From Bradyrhizobium sp. SZCCT0231 (lineage in GTDB: Bacteria; Pseudomonadota; Alphaproteobacteria; Rhizobiales; Xanthobacteraceae), in contig NZ_JAFCKP010000025.1 of NCBI RefSeq assembly GCF_018130245.1, positions 1-62,539 on the forward strand: a stretch of 62,539 nucleotides of DNA, given 5' to 3'. The position numbers were made by a program, and so were the translations under genes. The notes under the pieces were generated by a model. The model was not told where the DNA came from. It saw nothing but the letters and a program-made list of their open reading frames with translations, and did no database searches. This document shows, piece by piece, positions 35,400 through 43,017 of this stretch (the stretch's first letter is position 1; every line of letters starts with the position of its first letter).

Positions 35400-35831
35400 T
35401 TGAGCGAGCAGCTTCATCCGATGGCCCCGCACCATCTGCCGTTCTTTCTCGCGCCCGGCAGCGGGACCGACACATTGATGGTGATCATGGGCATCTTCCT
35501 GGTCGGAACCGTGCTCTGGGTCGGCACGCTCTATTGGAAGCTGCACAGCTTGCCCGAGCGCATGGCGCACAAGTCGCAGAAGCTACAGCTCGAGTTCGTC
35601 GCGGTGCTCGGCCTGATCTCGCTCTTTACCCATATGCATATCTTCTGGGTGGCGGGCTTGCTGCTCGCGCTGATCGACATTCCCGACTTCGGCACGCCGC
35701 TGCGCAGCATCGCCGATTCCGTCGAGAAGATCGCGGACGCGGCGCCGGGAGAGGAGCGGGCGACGCCGCAAGCAAGCGCGCCGCCGGACAAGCCGGATGT
35801 CGTCAGGGAGAGGGAGCCCAGCCATGTTTGA
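35400..35831 (+). CDS. Small membrane protein paired with an HlyD-type protein
   Basis: The 143-residue protein starts at a TTG (35400) with GGGAGAG upstream. It has two membrane helices (about 24-46 and 65-90; MVIMGIFLVGTVLWVGTLYW and LGLISLFTHMHIFWVAGLLLAL) and a soluble Pro/Glu-rich tail. It overlaps the next gene by 8 bases. I recall similar small inner-membrane partners in front of HlyD-type proteins in Bradyrhizobium, but no function is known. Confidence 0.75.
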   Translation: MSEQLHPMAPHHLPFFLAPGSGTDTLMVIMGIFLVGTVLWVGTLYWKLHSLPERMAHKSQKLQLEFVAVLGLISLFTHMHIFWVAGLLLALIDIPDFGTPLRSIADSVEKIADAAPGEERATPQASAPPDKPDVVREREPSHV

Positions 35832-37056
35832 GCTCATGTTTTGCTCCCTGCTCACGATCCTGCCCGATTACCTCTACCGCCGCTACGCCCAGGGCAAGCG
35901 CTTCGGTAAGGAGATCACCTTCTTCTCCGTGTGGTACGAGTTGAGGTGGGGGATCACCGGCTGCCTGATGCTCACGGTCTCTCTGATCACGATGATCTTC
36001 TATTTCCACCCGGCAACCAACTCGGCGACGCTCTACTTCCGGACGGTGCCGATCCTGCCGGAGGGCTCGGGGCGGGTTGCGGAGGTCAAGGTCGGCTTCA
36101 GCCAGGCGGTCAAGGAGGGCGACGTGCTGTTCACGTTGGACAGCTCCAGGCAACAGGCCGCGGTCGAAACGGCCAAGCGCAAGATTGCCGAGGTGGAGGC
36201 TGCCATGGAGGCGGCCAAGGCCGACGTGGTCAAGGCCGAGGCGCAGACCGAGGAAGCCAAGGCGAATTACCAGCAGGCCAAGGATGAGCTGGACACCAAA
36301 TCCGATCTGCAGCGCCGCAATCCCGGTATCGTTCCGCAACGAGATATTGAAAAGCTCCAGGTCCTGGTCAGTCAGCGGCAGTCGGGTGTCGATGCCGCAG
36401 CGGCCGCCAAGGAATCGGCCGCCTTGCAGGTCTCGACGCTGCTGCCCGCGCAGAAGGCGAGTGCCGTCGCGGCGCTGGACCAAGCCCAGGTCGATCTCGA
36501 CAAGACCTTCGTCCGCGCCGGCGTGGACGGACGCGTCGAGCAGTTCGCGGTCCGGCCAGGGGACGTCGTCAATCAGATGATGCGTCCTGCCGGCGTGCTG
36601 ATCCCGGAAGGTGCGGGGCGGAAGGTTCTGCAAGCCGGCTTCGGCCAGATCGAGGCCCAGGTGATGAAGGAAGGCATGGTCGCGGAAGCGACCTGCATCT
36701 CCAGGCCATGGGTCATCATCCCGATGGTGGTCACAACCGTTCAGGACTACATCGCCGCCGGACAGTTCCAGGCGGGCCAGCAACTGCTCGAGGCGCAGAA
36801 TGCCGTCAAGCCGGGCACGATTCTCGCGTTCCTCGAGCCGCTCTACAAGAATGGCCTCGACGGCGTGACGCCCGGCAGCGCCTGCATCGTCAATGCCTAC
36901 ACCAGCAATCACGAGGAGATCAACGCCAAGGGCACCTCGACCGGCCGCGCGATCGCGCTGCATGTCGTTGACGGCGTCGGCCTCGTGCACGCCCTGTTGC
37001 TGCGCATCCAGGCCTTGCTGCTGCCGATCAAGACGCTGGTCCTGAGCGGACATTGA
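35824..37056 (+). CDS. HlyD-family secretion/adaptor protein
   Basis: The 410-residue protein has an N-terminal membrane anchor (GCLMLTVSLITMIFYFH, about 40-60). A half lipoyl motif follows (SGRVAEVKVGFSQAVKEGDVLF), then a long Ala/Lys/Glu coiled coil (about 110-220) and the second lipoyl half (VRAGVDGRVEQFAVRPGDVV). The C-terminus ends in another hydrophobic stretch. It is like EmrA/AaeA-type adaptors, but no permease or ATPase is next to it; the small membrane protein upstream may be its partner. The kinase gene follows 54 bases later. Confidence 0.85.
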   Translation: MFELMFCSLLTILPDYLYRRYAQGKRFGKEITFFSVWYELRWGITGCLMLTVSLITMIFYFHPATNSATLYFRTVPILPEGSGRVAEVKVGFSQAVKEGDVLFTLDSSRQQAAVETAKRKIAEVEAAMEAAKADVVKAEAQTEEAKANYQQAKDELDTKSDLQRRNPGIVPQRDIEKLQVLVSQRQSGVDAAAAAKESAALQVSTLLPAQKASAVAALDQAQVDLDKTFVRAGVDGRVEQFAVRPGDVVNQMMRPAGVLIPEGAGRKVLQAGFGQIEAQVMKEGMVAEATCISRPWVIIPMVVTTVQDYIAAGQFQAGQQLLEAQNAVKPGTILAFLEPLYKNGLDGVTPGSACIVNAYTSNHEEINAKGTSTGRAIALHVVDGVGLVHALLLRIQALLLPIKTLVLSGH

Positions 37057-37110
37057 CAAAACCTGGCGCGTTGCTCGTTTGAATCGCGCCAGCCCGATGT
37101 GGGAGACAGG

Positions 37111-38991
37111 ATGATCGGGCACGTCGTCATGATTGCGCGCGGAGGGCGCTCGTGGGGATTGTGCCTGGTTTTTCTGTGCTTGCTGTCGGTTGCGACATTT
37201 CCGGCAACGTTGGCCACTGGCGCCGAGCCGAAGCGAGTTCTCCTGCTGCATTCCTTCGGTCGCGACTTCCTGCCCTGGAGCGAGTATGCCCGCAGCATCA
37301 AGGCCAATCTCGAGCAGCGATCCCCATGGCCACTCGATATTCATGAGCACACGCTGCTGAACGCGCGGTTTACCGCGCCGGGCCCCGAAGGGCCGTTCGT
37401 CGAATACCTGCACTCACTCTATCAGGGCCGACCGCCGGACATCGTGATGAGTGTTGGAGGGCCGGCGGCGGGCTTCATTCAAAGGCATCGCCGAGAGCTG
37501 TTTCCGAAGGCGCCGATGGTGCTGACGACGGTCGAGGAGCGGCTGATCGACAGAGCGGTTCTCACTGACAACGACACCGTTGTTCCGGTCCGTAACGATT
37601 TCATCGTGGCATTCCGCAACGTCCTGCAGGTTCTGCCGGATACTCGATCGATTGCCCTCGTCATCGGCGCATCGCGGCTGGAGAAATTCTGGCTGGAGGA
37701 GGTCAAGAAGGATGTCAGGCCGCTCGAAGGCCGGGTGTCGTTCATCTGGTACGGAGACCTGTCTTTCGAGGATATCCTGAAGCAGGCATCGAGGCTCCCG
37801 GAGCATACGGTCCTGTTCTGGGGCTTGATGTCGGTCGATGCGGCGGGCGTCGTTCACGACGGCAATGTCGCGCTCCATCGCCTCCATGCCGTCGCGAATG
37901 CGCCGATCTTCTGCTTTGAGGAAGCATTTTTCGGACGCGATATCGTCGGCGGTCCCATGCATTCGATTCCCGAACTGGCCCAGAAGACCGTCGATGCGGC
38001 GCTTCGCATTCTCGGCGGCGAGAAGCCTGCCAATGTCAAAGTCGAGCCGATTGAATATGCCGTCCCGAAATACGATTGGCGCGAACTGCAGCGCTGGGGA
38101 ATCGAGGAGAGCAACCTGCCGCAGGGCAGCGAGATCCTGTTTCGCGAGCCAGGCATCTGGGAGAGATACCGCTGGCAGTTGGCATTGATTGCCGCGGTGA
38201 TCCTGATCCAGGCGAGTCTCATCAGCGGCTTGCTCCATGAGCGCCGGCGGCGGCGCACGGCCGAGGTCGAGTCGCGGCAGCGGCTGTCGGAGCTTGCGCA
38301 TGTCAACCGCTACGCAGCTGTCGGCGAGCTGACGACGTCGATCGCGCATGAGCTGAACCAGCCTCTCGGCGCCATCCTCACCAACGCCGAGTCGGCGGAG
38401 CTGATGTTGAAGGGCGCTTCGCCGGACCTCCAGGAGCTCCGCGAAATTCTCGCCGATATCAGGCGCGACGACCAGCGGGCCAGCGAGGTGATCCGCCGCC
38501 TGCGCAGTGTGCTGAAGAGGACGCCGTTCGAAGTCCGGAGCATCGATCTGAACGAGACGGTGCGCGAAGTGATGGGCTTTGTCGCCGACGTGGCTGCTGG
38601 ACGCGATGTCGCCCTGAGCTTCCATGCTCCTCCCGCTAATGTGCTTTGCGTCAAGGGTGATCCCATCCAGCTTCAGCAGGTCGTCCTCAATCTGATCCTC
38701 AATGCGCTCGATGCGATCTCTGAAGCGAAATCCGGAAAGCGCGAGGTCCGCGTGATGACCGGCCGTGCGGGCCATTTTGCCGAGATCAGGATTAGCGACA
38801 CCGGAGTCGGTATTGCCGTCGACGACCTCAAGAGCATTTTCGAGCCATTCTTCACAACCAAGCCGCTGGGCATGGGCATGGGATTGACGATCGTCCGGAG
38901 CATCGTCGAGGCGCATGGCGGGACGATTTCCGCCGAGAACCAGACCTACGGGGGAGCCCTGTTCACGATCCGGCTTCCGATCGTTCACTAG
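37111..38991 (+). CDS. Sensor histidine kinase with ABC-type substrate-binding sensor domain
   Basis: The 626-residue kinase has a signal/anchor (about 8-36) and a periplasmic domain (about 40-350) of the ABC_sub_bind type ([49 protein letters not shown]). A membrane helix near 355-375, a short linker, HisKA with His413 ([18 protein letters not shown]) and an ATPase domain ([37 protein letters not shown]) follow. The start at 37111 has GGGAG upstream. The HELNQPL motif puts it in the FixL/NtrB-like HisKA group. No regulator is adjacent; the FixJ-like protein at 28434 could be its partner. Confidence 0.9.
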   Translation: MIGHVVMIARGGRSWGLCLVFLCLLSVATFPATLATGAEPKRVLLLHSFGRDFLPWSEYARSIKANLEQRSPWPLDIHEHTLLNARFTAPGPEGPFVEYLHSLYQGRPPDIVMSVGGPAAGFIQRHRRELFPKAPMVLTTVEERLIDRAVLTDNDTVVPVRNDFIVAFRNVLQVLPDTRSIALVIGASRLEKFWLEEVKKDVRPLEGRVSFIWYGDLSFEDILKQASRLPEHTVLFWGLMSVDAAGVVHDGNVALHRLHAVANAPIFCFEEAFFGRDIVGGPMHSIPELAQKTVDAALRILGGEKPANVKVEPIEYAVPKYDWRELQRWGIEESNLPQGSEILFREPGIWERYRWQLALIAAVILIQASLISGLLHERRRRRTAEVESRQRLSELAHVNRYAAVGELTTSIAHELNQPLGAILTNAESAELMLKGASPDLQELREILADIRRDDQRASEVIRRLRSVLKRTPFEVRSIDLNETVREVMGFVADVAAGRDVALSFHAPPANVLCVKGDPIQLQQVVLNLILNALDAISEAKSGKREVRVMTGRAGHFAEIRISDTGVGIAVDDLKSIFEPFFTTKPLGMGMGLTIVRSIVEAHGGTISAENQTYGGALFTIRLPIVH

Positions 38992-39092
38992 AGCATGATC
39001 CGGAAAAGTGTCCAGCGGTTTTCCGAAAAGATCATGCTCAAACAAGAACCTAAAGCGCGATGACGATTCATCCTGATCTCATCGCGCTTTAG
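38991..39092. repeat. Two-hairpin palindromic repeat element
   Basis: A first hairpin has arms GAGCATGATC (38991-39000) and GATCATGCTC (39030-39039), with an inner CCGGAAAA/TTTTCCG pairing. The second has arms CTAAAGCGCGATGA (39050-39063) and TCATCGCGCTTTAG (39079-39092). The first starts at the last base of the kinase stop codon. I recall this pair of hairpins as a very common Bradyrhizobium intergenic repeat. A degenerate second half recurs at 49699. It may end transcription of the kinase gene. Confidence 0.85.
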
Positions 39093-39137
39093 GCTCTTTC
39101 GCTGCAGCGGGCAGGTGCCGCGCCGGAGGCCGTTTCC

Positions 39138-39151
39138 TTGATCTTTGTCAA
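39138..39151. promoter_or_regulatory. FixK/FNR-type box upstream of the DUF3300-DUF2950 operon
   Basis: TTGAT-CTTT-GTCAA ends 54 bases before the ATG at 39206, the same spacing as the box in front of DUF3141. It is the last of the eight boxes. Confidence 0.72.
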
Positions 39152-39205
39152 TGAATGCGTCCTTCGCGGTCTCATGTTCTTCGAATGACTGTGATGGAGG
39201 ACGTG

Positions 39206-40852
39206 ATGATCCGCTGCGGCAAGACGTTGATCGCGCTTGCGCTGCTGCTGGCCGTGCCGGGGGGAGTCTCTGCTCAGACGCCCCAGCCGGCCGCACCTGC
39301 TCCCCAGACGCAACCCGCGCCGGCTGCCGAATTGCTGAAGCCCGAGCAGCTCGAGGCCCTGGTCGCGCCGATCGCGCTTTATCCCGACACACTCCTTGCG
39401 AACGTGCTGGCGGCCTCGACCTATCCGCTGGAGGTGGTGCAGGCCGATCGCTGGCTGAAGGAGCGCAAGAGCCTGAAGGGAGATGCGCTCAGGACCGAAG
39501 TCGAGAAGCAGTCGTGGGACGACAGCGTCAAGGCGCTCGCGAGCACCGCGGATGTCCTGACGATGATGAACGACAAGCTCGAATGGACCAAGAGTCTCGG
39601 AGATGCGTTCCTCGCGCAGCAGGCCGACGTGATGGACGCGATCCAGCGGCTGCGCACCAAGGCCTATGACAACAAGAAGCTGGTCACGACCAAGCAGCAG
39701 AGGGTCAGCGTCCAGACCCAGGAAAGCAAGCAGGTGGTGGTGATCGAGCAGGCCGATCCGCAGGAGATCTACGTGCCTTACTACGATCCGGCGACGGTTT
39801 ACGGCGCGTGGCCCTATGAGGCCTATCCGCCATACTATTTCGGCTATCCGTCCTATATCGGCGCCGGCGTGGTGGCCGCGGGCATCGCCTTCGGCACCGC
39901 CTGGGCGATCGGACGCTGGGGCAATTACTGGGGCGGCGGCTGCAACTGGGGCAATCGCAACGTCTACGTCAACCACCGCACCGCCAACATCAACACCGGC
40001 TGGCAGCACAATCCGGCGCACCGTCAGGGCGTGCGCTACAACAACACCAATGTTCAGCAGCGCTTCGGCAACAACAATCTGAAGGCCGGCGCATCGGACA
40101 GGATGGATTTCCGCGGACGCGATGGGCAGCAGGTGTTGCGGCCCGATCAGGGTGCGCGAGATCGCGCGGGCGACCGCGCTGGTGATCGTGGCGGACTTGG
40201 CGACCGTGTTGGCGACCGTGCCGGAGATCGCGCAGGCGATCGCGCCGGCAATCGGGGCGATCGGCCTGGCGGCGACCGTGCTGGTGCGGCGGATCGCGCC
40301 AAGGGCGGCGGCGATCGGGCCAAGGCCGCTGCCAAGGCCACTACCAAGGGCGGCGGCGATCGCGCGAAAGCCGCGAACCGCGGCGGCGGCGGCAATCGCG
40401 GCGGCGCGATGAACGTGTCGTCCGGTCGATCGGCGGCCGCGGCATCAGCGCGCGGGCGGTCGAGCATGGCGAGCATGCCGCGTGGCGGCGGCGGTCCGAG
40501 CATGGCCGGCCGAGGTGGCGGAGGCGGAATGGCAATGCGTGGCGGCGGTGGCGGCGGTTTCCGCGGAGGTGGCGGCGGGGGCCGGCGCTCCGACATCGCG
40601 CTGAAGCACGATATCGTCCTGCTCGGCCACCTCGCCAACGGCCTCGGCTATTATCGCTTCAGCTATATCGGCAGCGACAAGGCCTATGTCGGCGTGATGG
40701 CGCAGGAGGTCGAGCAGGTGATGCCCGACGCTGTGGCCCGCGGCAACGATGGTTATCTGCGGGTCCACTATGAAAAGCTCGGGCTGACATTCCGCACCTA
40801 CGGCGACTGGCTCGCCGGCGGCGCGAAGCTCCCCGCGGAGGTGACGCCATGA
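39206..40852 (+). CDS. DUF3300 protein with C-terminal S74-like chaperone/peptidase domain
   Basis: The 548-residue exported protein has a signal peptide (1-23) and a DUF3300 domain (about 45-230; ALVAPIALYPDTLLANVLAA, YPLEVVQADRWL). A YYDPATVYGAWPY / NRNVYVN region and a low-complexity linker of repeated Asp-Arg-Ala-Gly units and Gly runs (about 310-460) follow. The last 87 residues (462-548) begin SDIALKHDI and contain YVGVMAQEVEQVMPDAV and GYLRVHYEKLGL. This is the pattern of the peptidase S74 intramolecular chaperone, with candidate Ser462/Lys467 dyad. The start at 39206 has GGAGG upstream. Confidence 0.85.
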   Translation: MIRCGKTLIALALLLAVPGGVSAQTPQPAAPAPQTQPAPAAELLKPEQLEALVAPIALYPDTLLANVLAASTYPLEVVQADRWLKERKSLKGDALRTEVEKQSWDDSVKALASTADVLTMMNDKLEWTKSLGDAFLAQQADVMDAIQRLRTKAYDNKKLVTTKQQRVSVQTQESKQVVVIEQADPQEIYVPYYDPATVYGAWPYEAYPPYYFGYPSYIGAGVVAAGIAFGTAWAIGRWGNYWGGGCNWGNRNVYVNHRTANINTGWQHNPAHRQGVRYNNTNVQQRFGNNNLKAGASDRMDFRGRDGQQVLRPDQGARDRAGDRAGDRGGLGDRVGDRAGDRAGDRAGNRGDRPGGDRAGAADRAKGGGDRAKAAAKATTKGGGDRAKAANRGGGGNRGGAMNVSSGRSAAAASARGRSSMASMPRGGGGPSMAGRGGGGGMAMRGGGGGGFRGGGGGGRRSDIALKHDIVLLGHLANGLGYYRFSYIGSDKAYVGVMAQEVEQVMPDAVARGNDGYLRVHYEKLGLTFRTYGDWLAGGAKLPAEVTP

Positions 40853-41763
40853 TCGGCCTGACATTGTTTCGCCGCACGGTGTTGCCGGGCATGATGGTGC
40901 TGGCGCTGCTTGGCTCTGTGGCCGAGGCACAGCAATCCTACAGGACGCCGGAGGACGCGGCCGCAGCGCTTGCTGCGGCAGTCAAGAGCGGACCTCGCGA
41001 CATCCTGAAAGTGCTCGGCAGCGCGGCCGAGGACATCGTCTCCTCCGGCGACGAGATCGCCGACGACGATATCCGCCAGCGCTTCACCTCGATGTATGAC
41101 GCCAAGCACGGCATCAAGGCGGAGGGCAACAAGAGCGCGACACTCATCCTGGGGCCCGACGATTTCCCGTTTCCGATTCCGCTGATCAATACCAAGGCGG
41201 GTTGGGAATTCGACACCGACGAAGGACGCATCGAAGTGCTTCGCCGTCGCATCGGGCGCAACGAGCTCGACGCGATCCAGACCGCGCTCGCTTTCGTCGA
41301 CGCGCAGAACGAATATGCGGACAAGGACCGCGGCGAGGGCGTCGGCGTCTACGCACAGCGCATTGTCTCCTCCCCCGGCAAGAAGGATGGATTGTTCTGG
41401 CGCGACGACAGCGATCCCAGCCCGCTCGGAGCACTGGCTGCGCAAGCCTCGCGTGAGGGCTACAAAGCCGGCGAGGGAATGACGCCCTATCACGGCTACT
41501 ACTTTCGCATCCTGAGGGGGCAGGGGCCGGATGCCCCCGGCGGCGCGCTGAACTACGTCGTCAAGGGCAGGATGATCGGCGGCTTCGCGCTGATCGCCTG
41601 GCCCGCCGAATACGGCAATTCCGGTGTGATGACATTCCTCGTCAATCACGCTGGCGTTGTCTATCAGAAAGACCTGGGGCGACGGACCGAGTTTATCGCC
41701 CAGCGCACGACATTGTTCGACCCGGACCAGACCTGGAAGAAAGTCGATGCGCAAAAGCCATGA
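40849..41763 (+). CDS. DUF2950 secreted protein
   Basis: The 304-residue exported protein has a signal peptide (about 1-28, ending AEA-Q) and DUF2950 features: YRTPEDAAAALAAAVKSGPR, a central NELDAIQTALAFVDAQNEYA, then HGYYFRILRGQGPDAPGG and FALIAWPAEYGNSGVMTFLV. It overlaps the DUF3300 gene by ATGA. DUF3300 and DUF2950 genes are commonly found side by side, which suggests a joint envelope function; none is established. Confidence 0.88.
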   Translation: MIGLTLFRRTVLPGMMVLALLGSVAEAQQSYRTPEDAAAALAAAVKSGPRDILKVLGSAAEDIVSSGDEIADDDIRQRFTSMYDAKHGIKAEGNKSATLILGPDDFPFPIPLINTKAGWEFDTDEGRIEVLRRRIGRNELDAIQTALAFVDAQNEYADKDRGEGVGVYAQRIVSSPGKKDGLFWRDDSDPSPLGALAAQASREGYKAGEGMTPYHGYYFRILRGQGPDAPGGALNYVVKGRMIGGFALIAWPAEYGNSGVMTFLVNHAGVVYQKDLGRRTEFIAQRTTLFDPDQTWKKVDAQKP

Positions 41764-41764
41764 T

Positions 41765-42211
41765 ATGAGCGCGAGCTTCGGTACGAGGTTCGTTCGCCTT
41801 GCGGCGATCACATTCCTCGCTTGCACGATTCCGGCTACTCCGTCCTTCGCACAAGCCGCCGGGCACGTTCGGGTCAAGATCGTGAAGGCAGGCCTGCTCG
41901 TCGGCGGAGGCGCCGGCAATGGGATACTGACCTATCGCGGCCGCGACTATCCCTTTCGCGTCACAGGAATAAGCCTCGGGATCACGGCCGGCGCGACTGC
42001 CGGCCGCCTGGAAGGCTGGGCGTCCGGCATCAGGGATATCAGCGATTTCGCTGGCACTTACAGCTCCGTAGGCGGTGGCGCCGCCCTGGTCGGAGGTATC
42101 GGCGGCGTCCACCTGCGAAACGACAATGGCGTCGTGATGGTGCTGCAAGGGCCGAAGGCCGGGCTGGAGATGGCCGCCAATCTCAGCGCGATAACGATTT
42201 CGCTGAAGTAG
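41765..42211 (+). CDS. Secreted Gly-rich protein, paralogue of the protein at 33472-33906
   Basis: The 148-residue product has a signal peptide (about 1-29, ending SFA-Q). Its mature domain parallels the protein at 33472: VKAGLLVGGGAGNGILTYRG, RDYPFRVTGISLGITAG, GGAALVGGIGGVHLRNDNGV and the final AITISLK. An ATG at 41747 is also in frame but inside the preceding gene. It follows the DUF2950 stop by one base and so is third in that operon. Function unknown. Confidence 0.75.
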   Translation: MSASFGTRFVRLAAITFLACTIPATPSFAQAAGHVRVKIVKAGLLVGGGAGNGILTYRGRDYPFRVTGISLGITAGATAGRLEGWASGIRDISDFAGTYSSVGGGAALVGGIGGVHLRNDNGVVMVLQGPKAGLEMAANLSAITISLK

Positions 42212-42477
42212 GCCAATTCGCGTTCCAGCGTCCAGTTGCAGCAAAGCTCGGGCGGATTGCGCCGCGCGCGGCCGCTGTCTGACAACCAAGCCAGCCGCAA
42301 ATTCGCCGGTCAGACTGGATTCCGCCCGGCGGGGCCAGGCGCGCAGGAACTCTTGCACATGGTCGAAGATTGACTCCGCGGGCCAGCGTCGCCGCCGATG
42401 GCTGGCCTGCACGGCCCCGCCTCCAAGCCCCCCGTACCCCCCAGGGTGGGGCCGTGCTCCCGACGCAGGAGGTGCAA

Positions 42478-42639
42478 TTGTCCGAGCCGACCGAGCAAGC
42501 CATCCGAGAACGCGCGCACCGATTGTGGGAGCAGGCCGGCAAGCCCGAAGGCCGCGAGGAGGAATTTTGGCACGCTGCCGAGCAGGAGCTGCGCAACGAG
42601 GACAAGTCGAGCACGATGCGGACGCCGGATACGCTGTGA
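42478..42639 (+). CDS. DUF2934 small protein
   Basis: From the TTG at 42478 the product is 53 residues with the DUF2934 core: EQAIRERAHRLWEQAGKPEG followed by R-E-E-E-F-W-H-x-A-E-x-E-L. The perfect AGGAGG 5 bases upstream decides for this start over the TTG at 42370, which would add 36 non-conserved residues. DUF2934 proteins are short, helical and of unknown role in Rhizobiales. Confidence 0.75.
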   Translation: MSEPTEQAIRERAHRLWEQAGKPEGREEEFWHAAEQELRNEDKSSTMRTPDTL

Positions 42640-42695
42640 CCGACAGGACCTGCCCGTTCTGCCAGGGCCTCGGATGGGTCTGCGGTGGTGCGTAG
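42636..42695 (+). pseudogene. Truncated Cys-motif small protein, cut by a palindromic repeat
   Basis: A GTG overlapping the DUF2934 stop opens a 19-codon frame MTDRTCPFCQGLGWVCGGA. The CPFCQGLGWVC part matches the start of a zinc-ribbon-like small protein that I recall from Bradyrhizobium, where a His/Pro-containing segment and a second Cys cluster follow. Here the frame stops at TAG 42693-42695, inside the left end of the repeat at 42692. The rest of the gene is not visible after the repeat, so this looks like a disrupted gene. Confidence 0.55.
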
Positions 42696-42779
42696 GATGG
42701 GTAGAGCCCTTGCGAAACCCATCATGCGTTCGCGTTCGAGACCTATTGACGGGTTTCGCTTCGCTCCACCCATCCTGCG
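42692..42779. repeat. Imperfect palindromic repeat element
   Basis: The left arm starts GTAGGATGGGTAGAGC and ends GCGAAACCC; the right arm GGGTTTCGCTTCGCTCCACC-CATCCTGCG is its near-perfect reverse complement. I recall this as another frequent Bradyrhizobium intergenic repeat. It is followed by the terminator at 42799. Its insertion explains the broken small gene at 42636. Confidence 0.75.
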
Positions 42780-42798
42780 AGACTCTAAAAAAGAAAGA

Positions 42799-42824
42799 GC
42801 CGCCGGGATCTTCACCCTGGCGGC
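42799..42824 (-). terminator. Rho-independent terminator for the minus-strand gene at 43018
   Basis: A GC-rich stem (GCCGCCGGG with CCTGGCGGC) is followed on the minus strand by TCTTTCTTTTTTAG. The T-run is on the side that terminates transcripts coming from the binding-protein gene ending at 43018. The 194 bases between gene end and stem hold no gene. Confidence 0.6.
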
Positions 42825-43017
42825 GTCGCAAGGTCCGTAGCTGTTGATCGTGTTCCCAGCCTTGTGCGTACCGCCGTTACCTTGTTTGCGGCCATGCCCG
42901 GTCTTTGTAGGGGAGGGTGCGTGATTCCGCTGTGATCTGGAGCACACAGCGGAAGGGATTCCACGCGCTATGCGCGGTGCGGCTTGTCCGGATACGAGAG
43001 TTCTCGCCGAGTTCCCC

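Noticed and set aside
40150-40590. CRISPR-like or VNTR repeat array
   Set aside because: The repeats are codons for Asp-Arg-Ala-Gly and Gly runs in the DUF3300 protein linker, without spacers.
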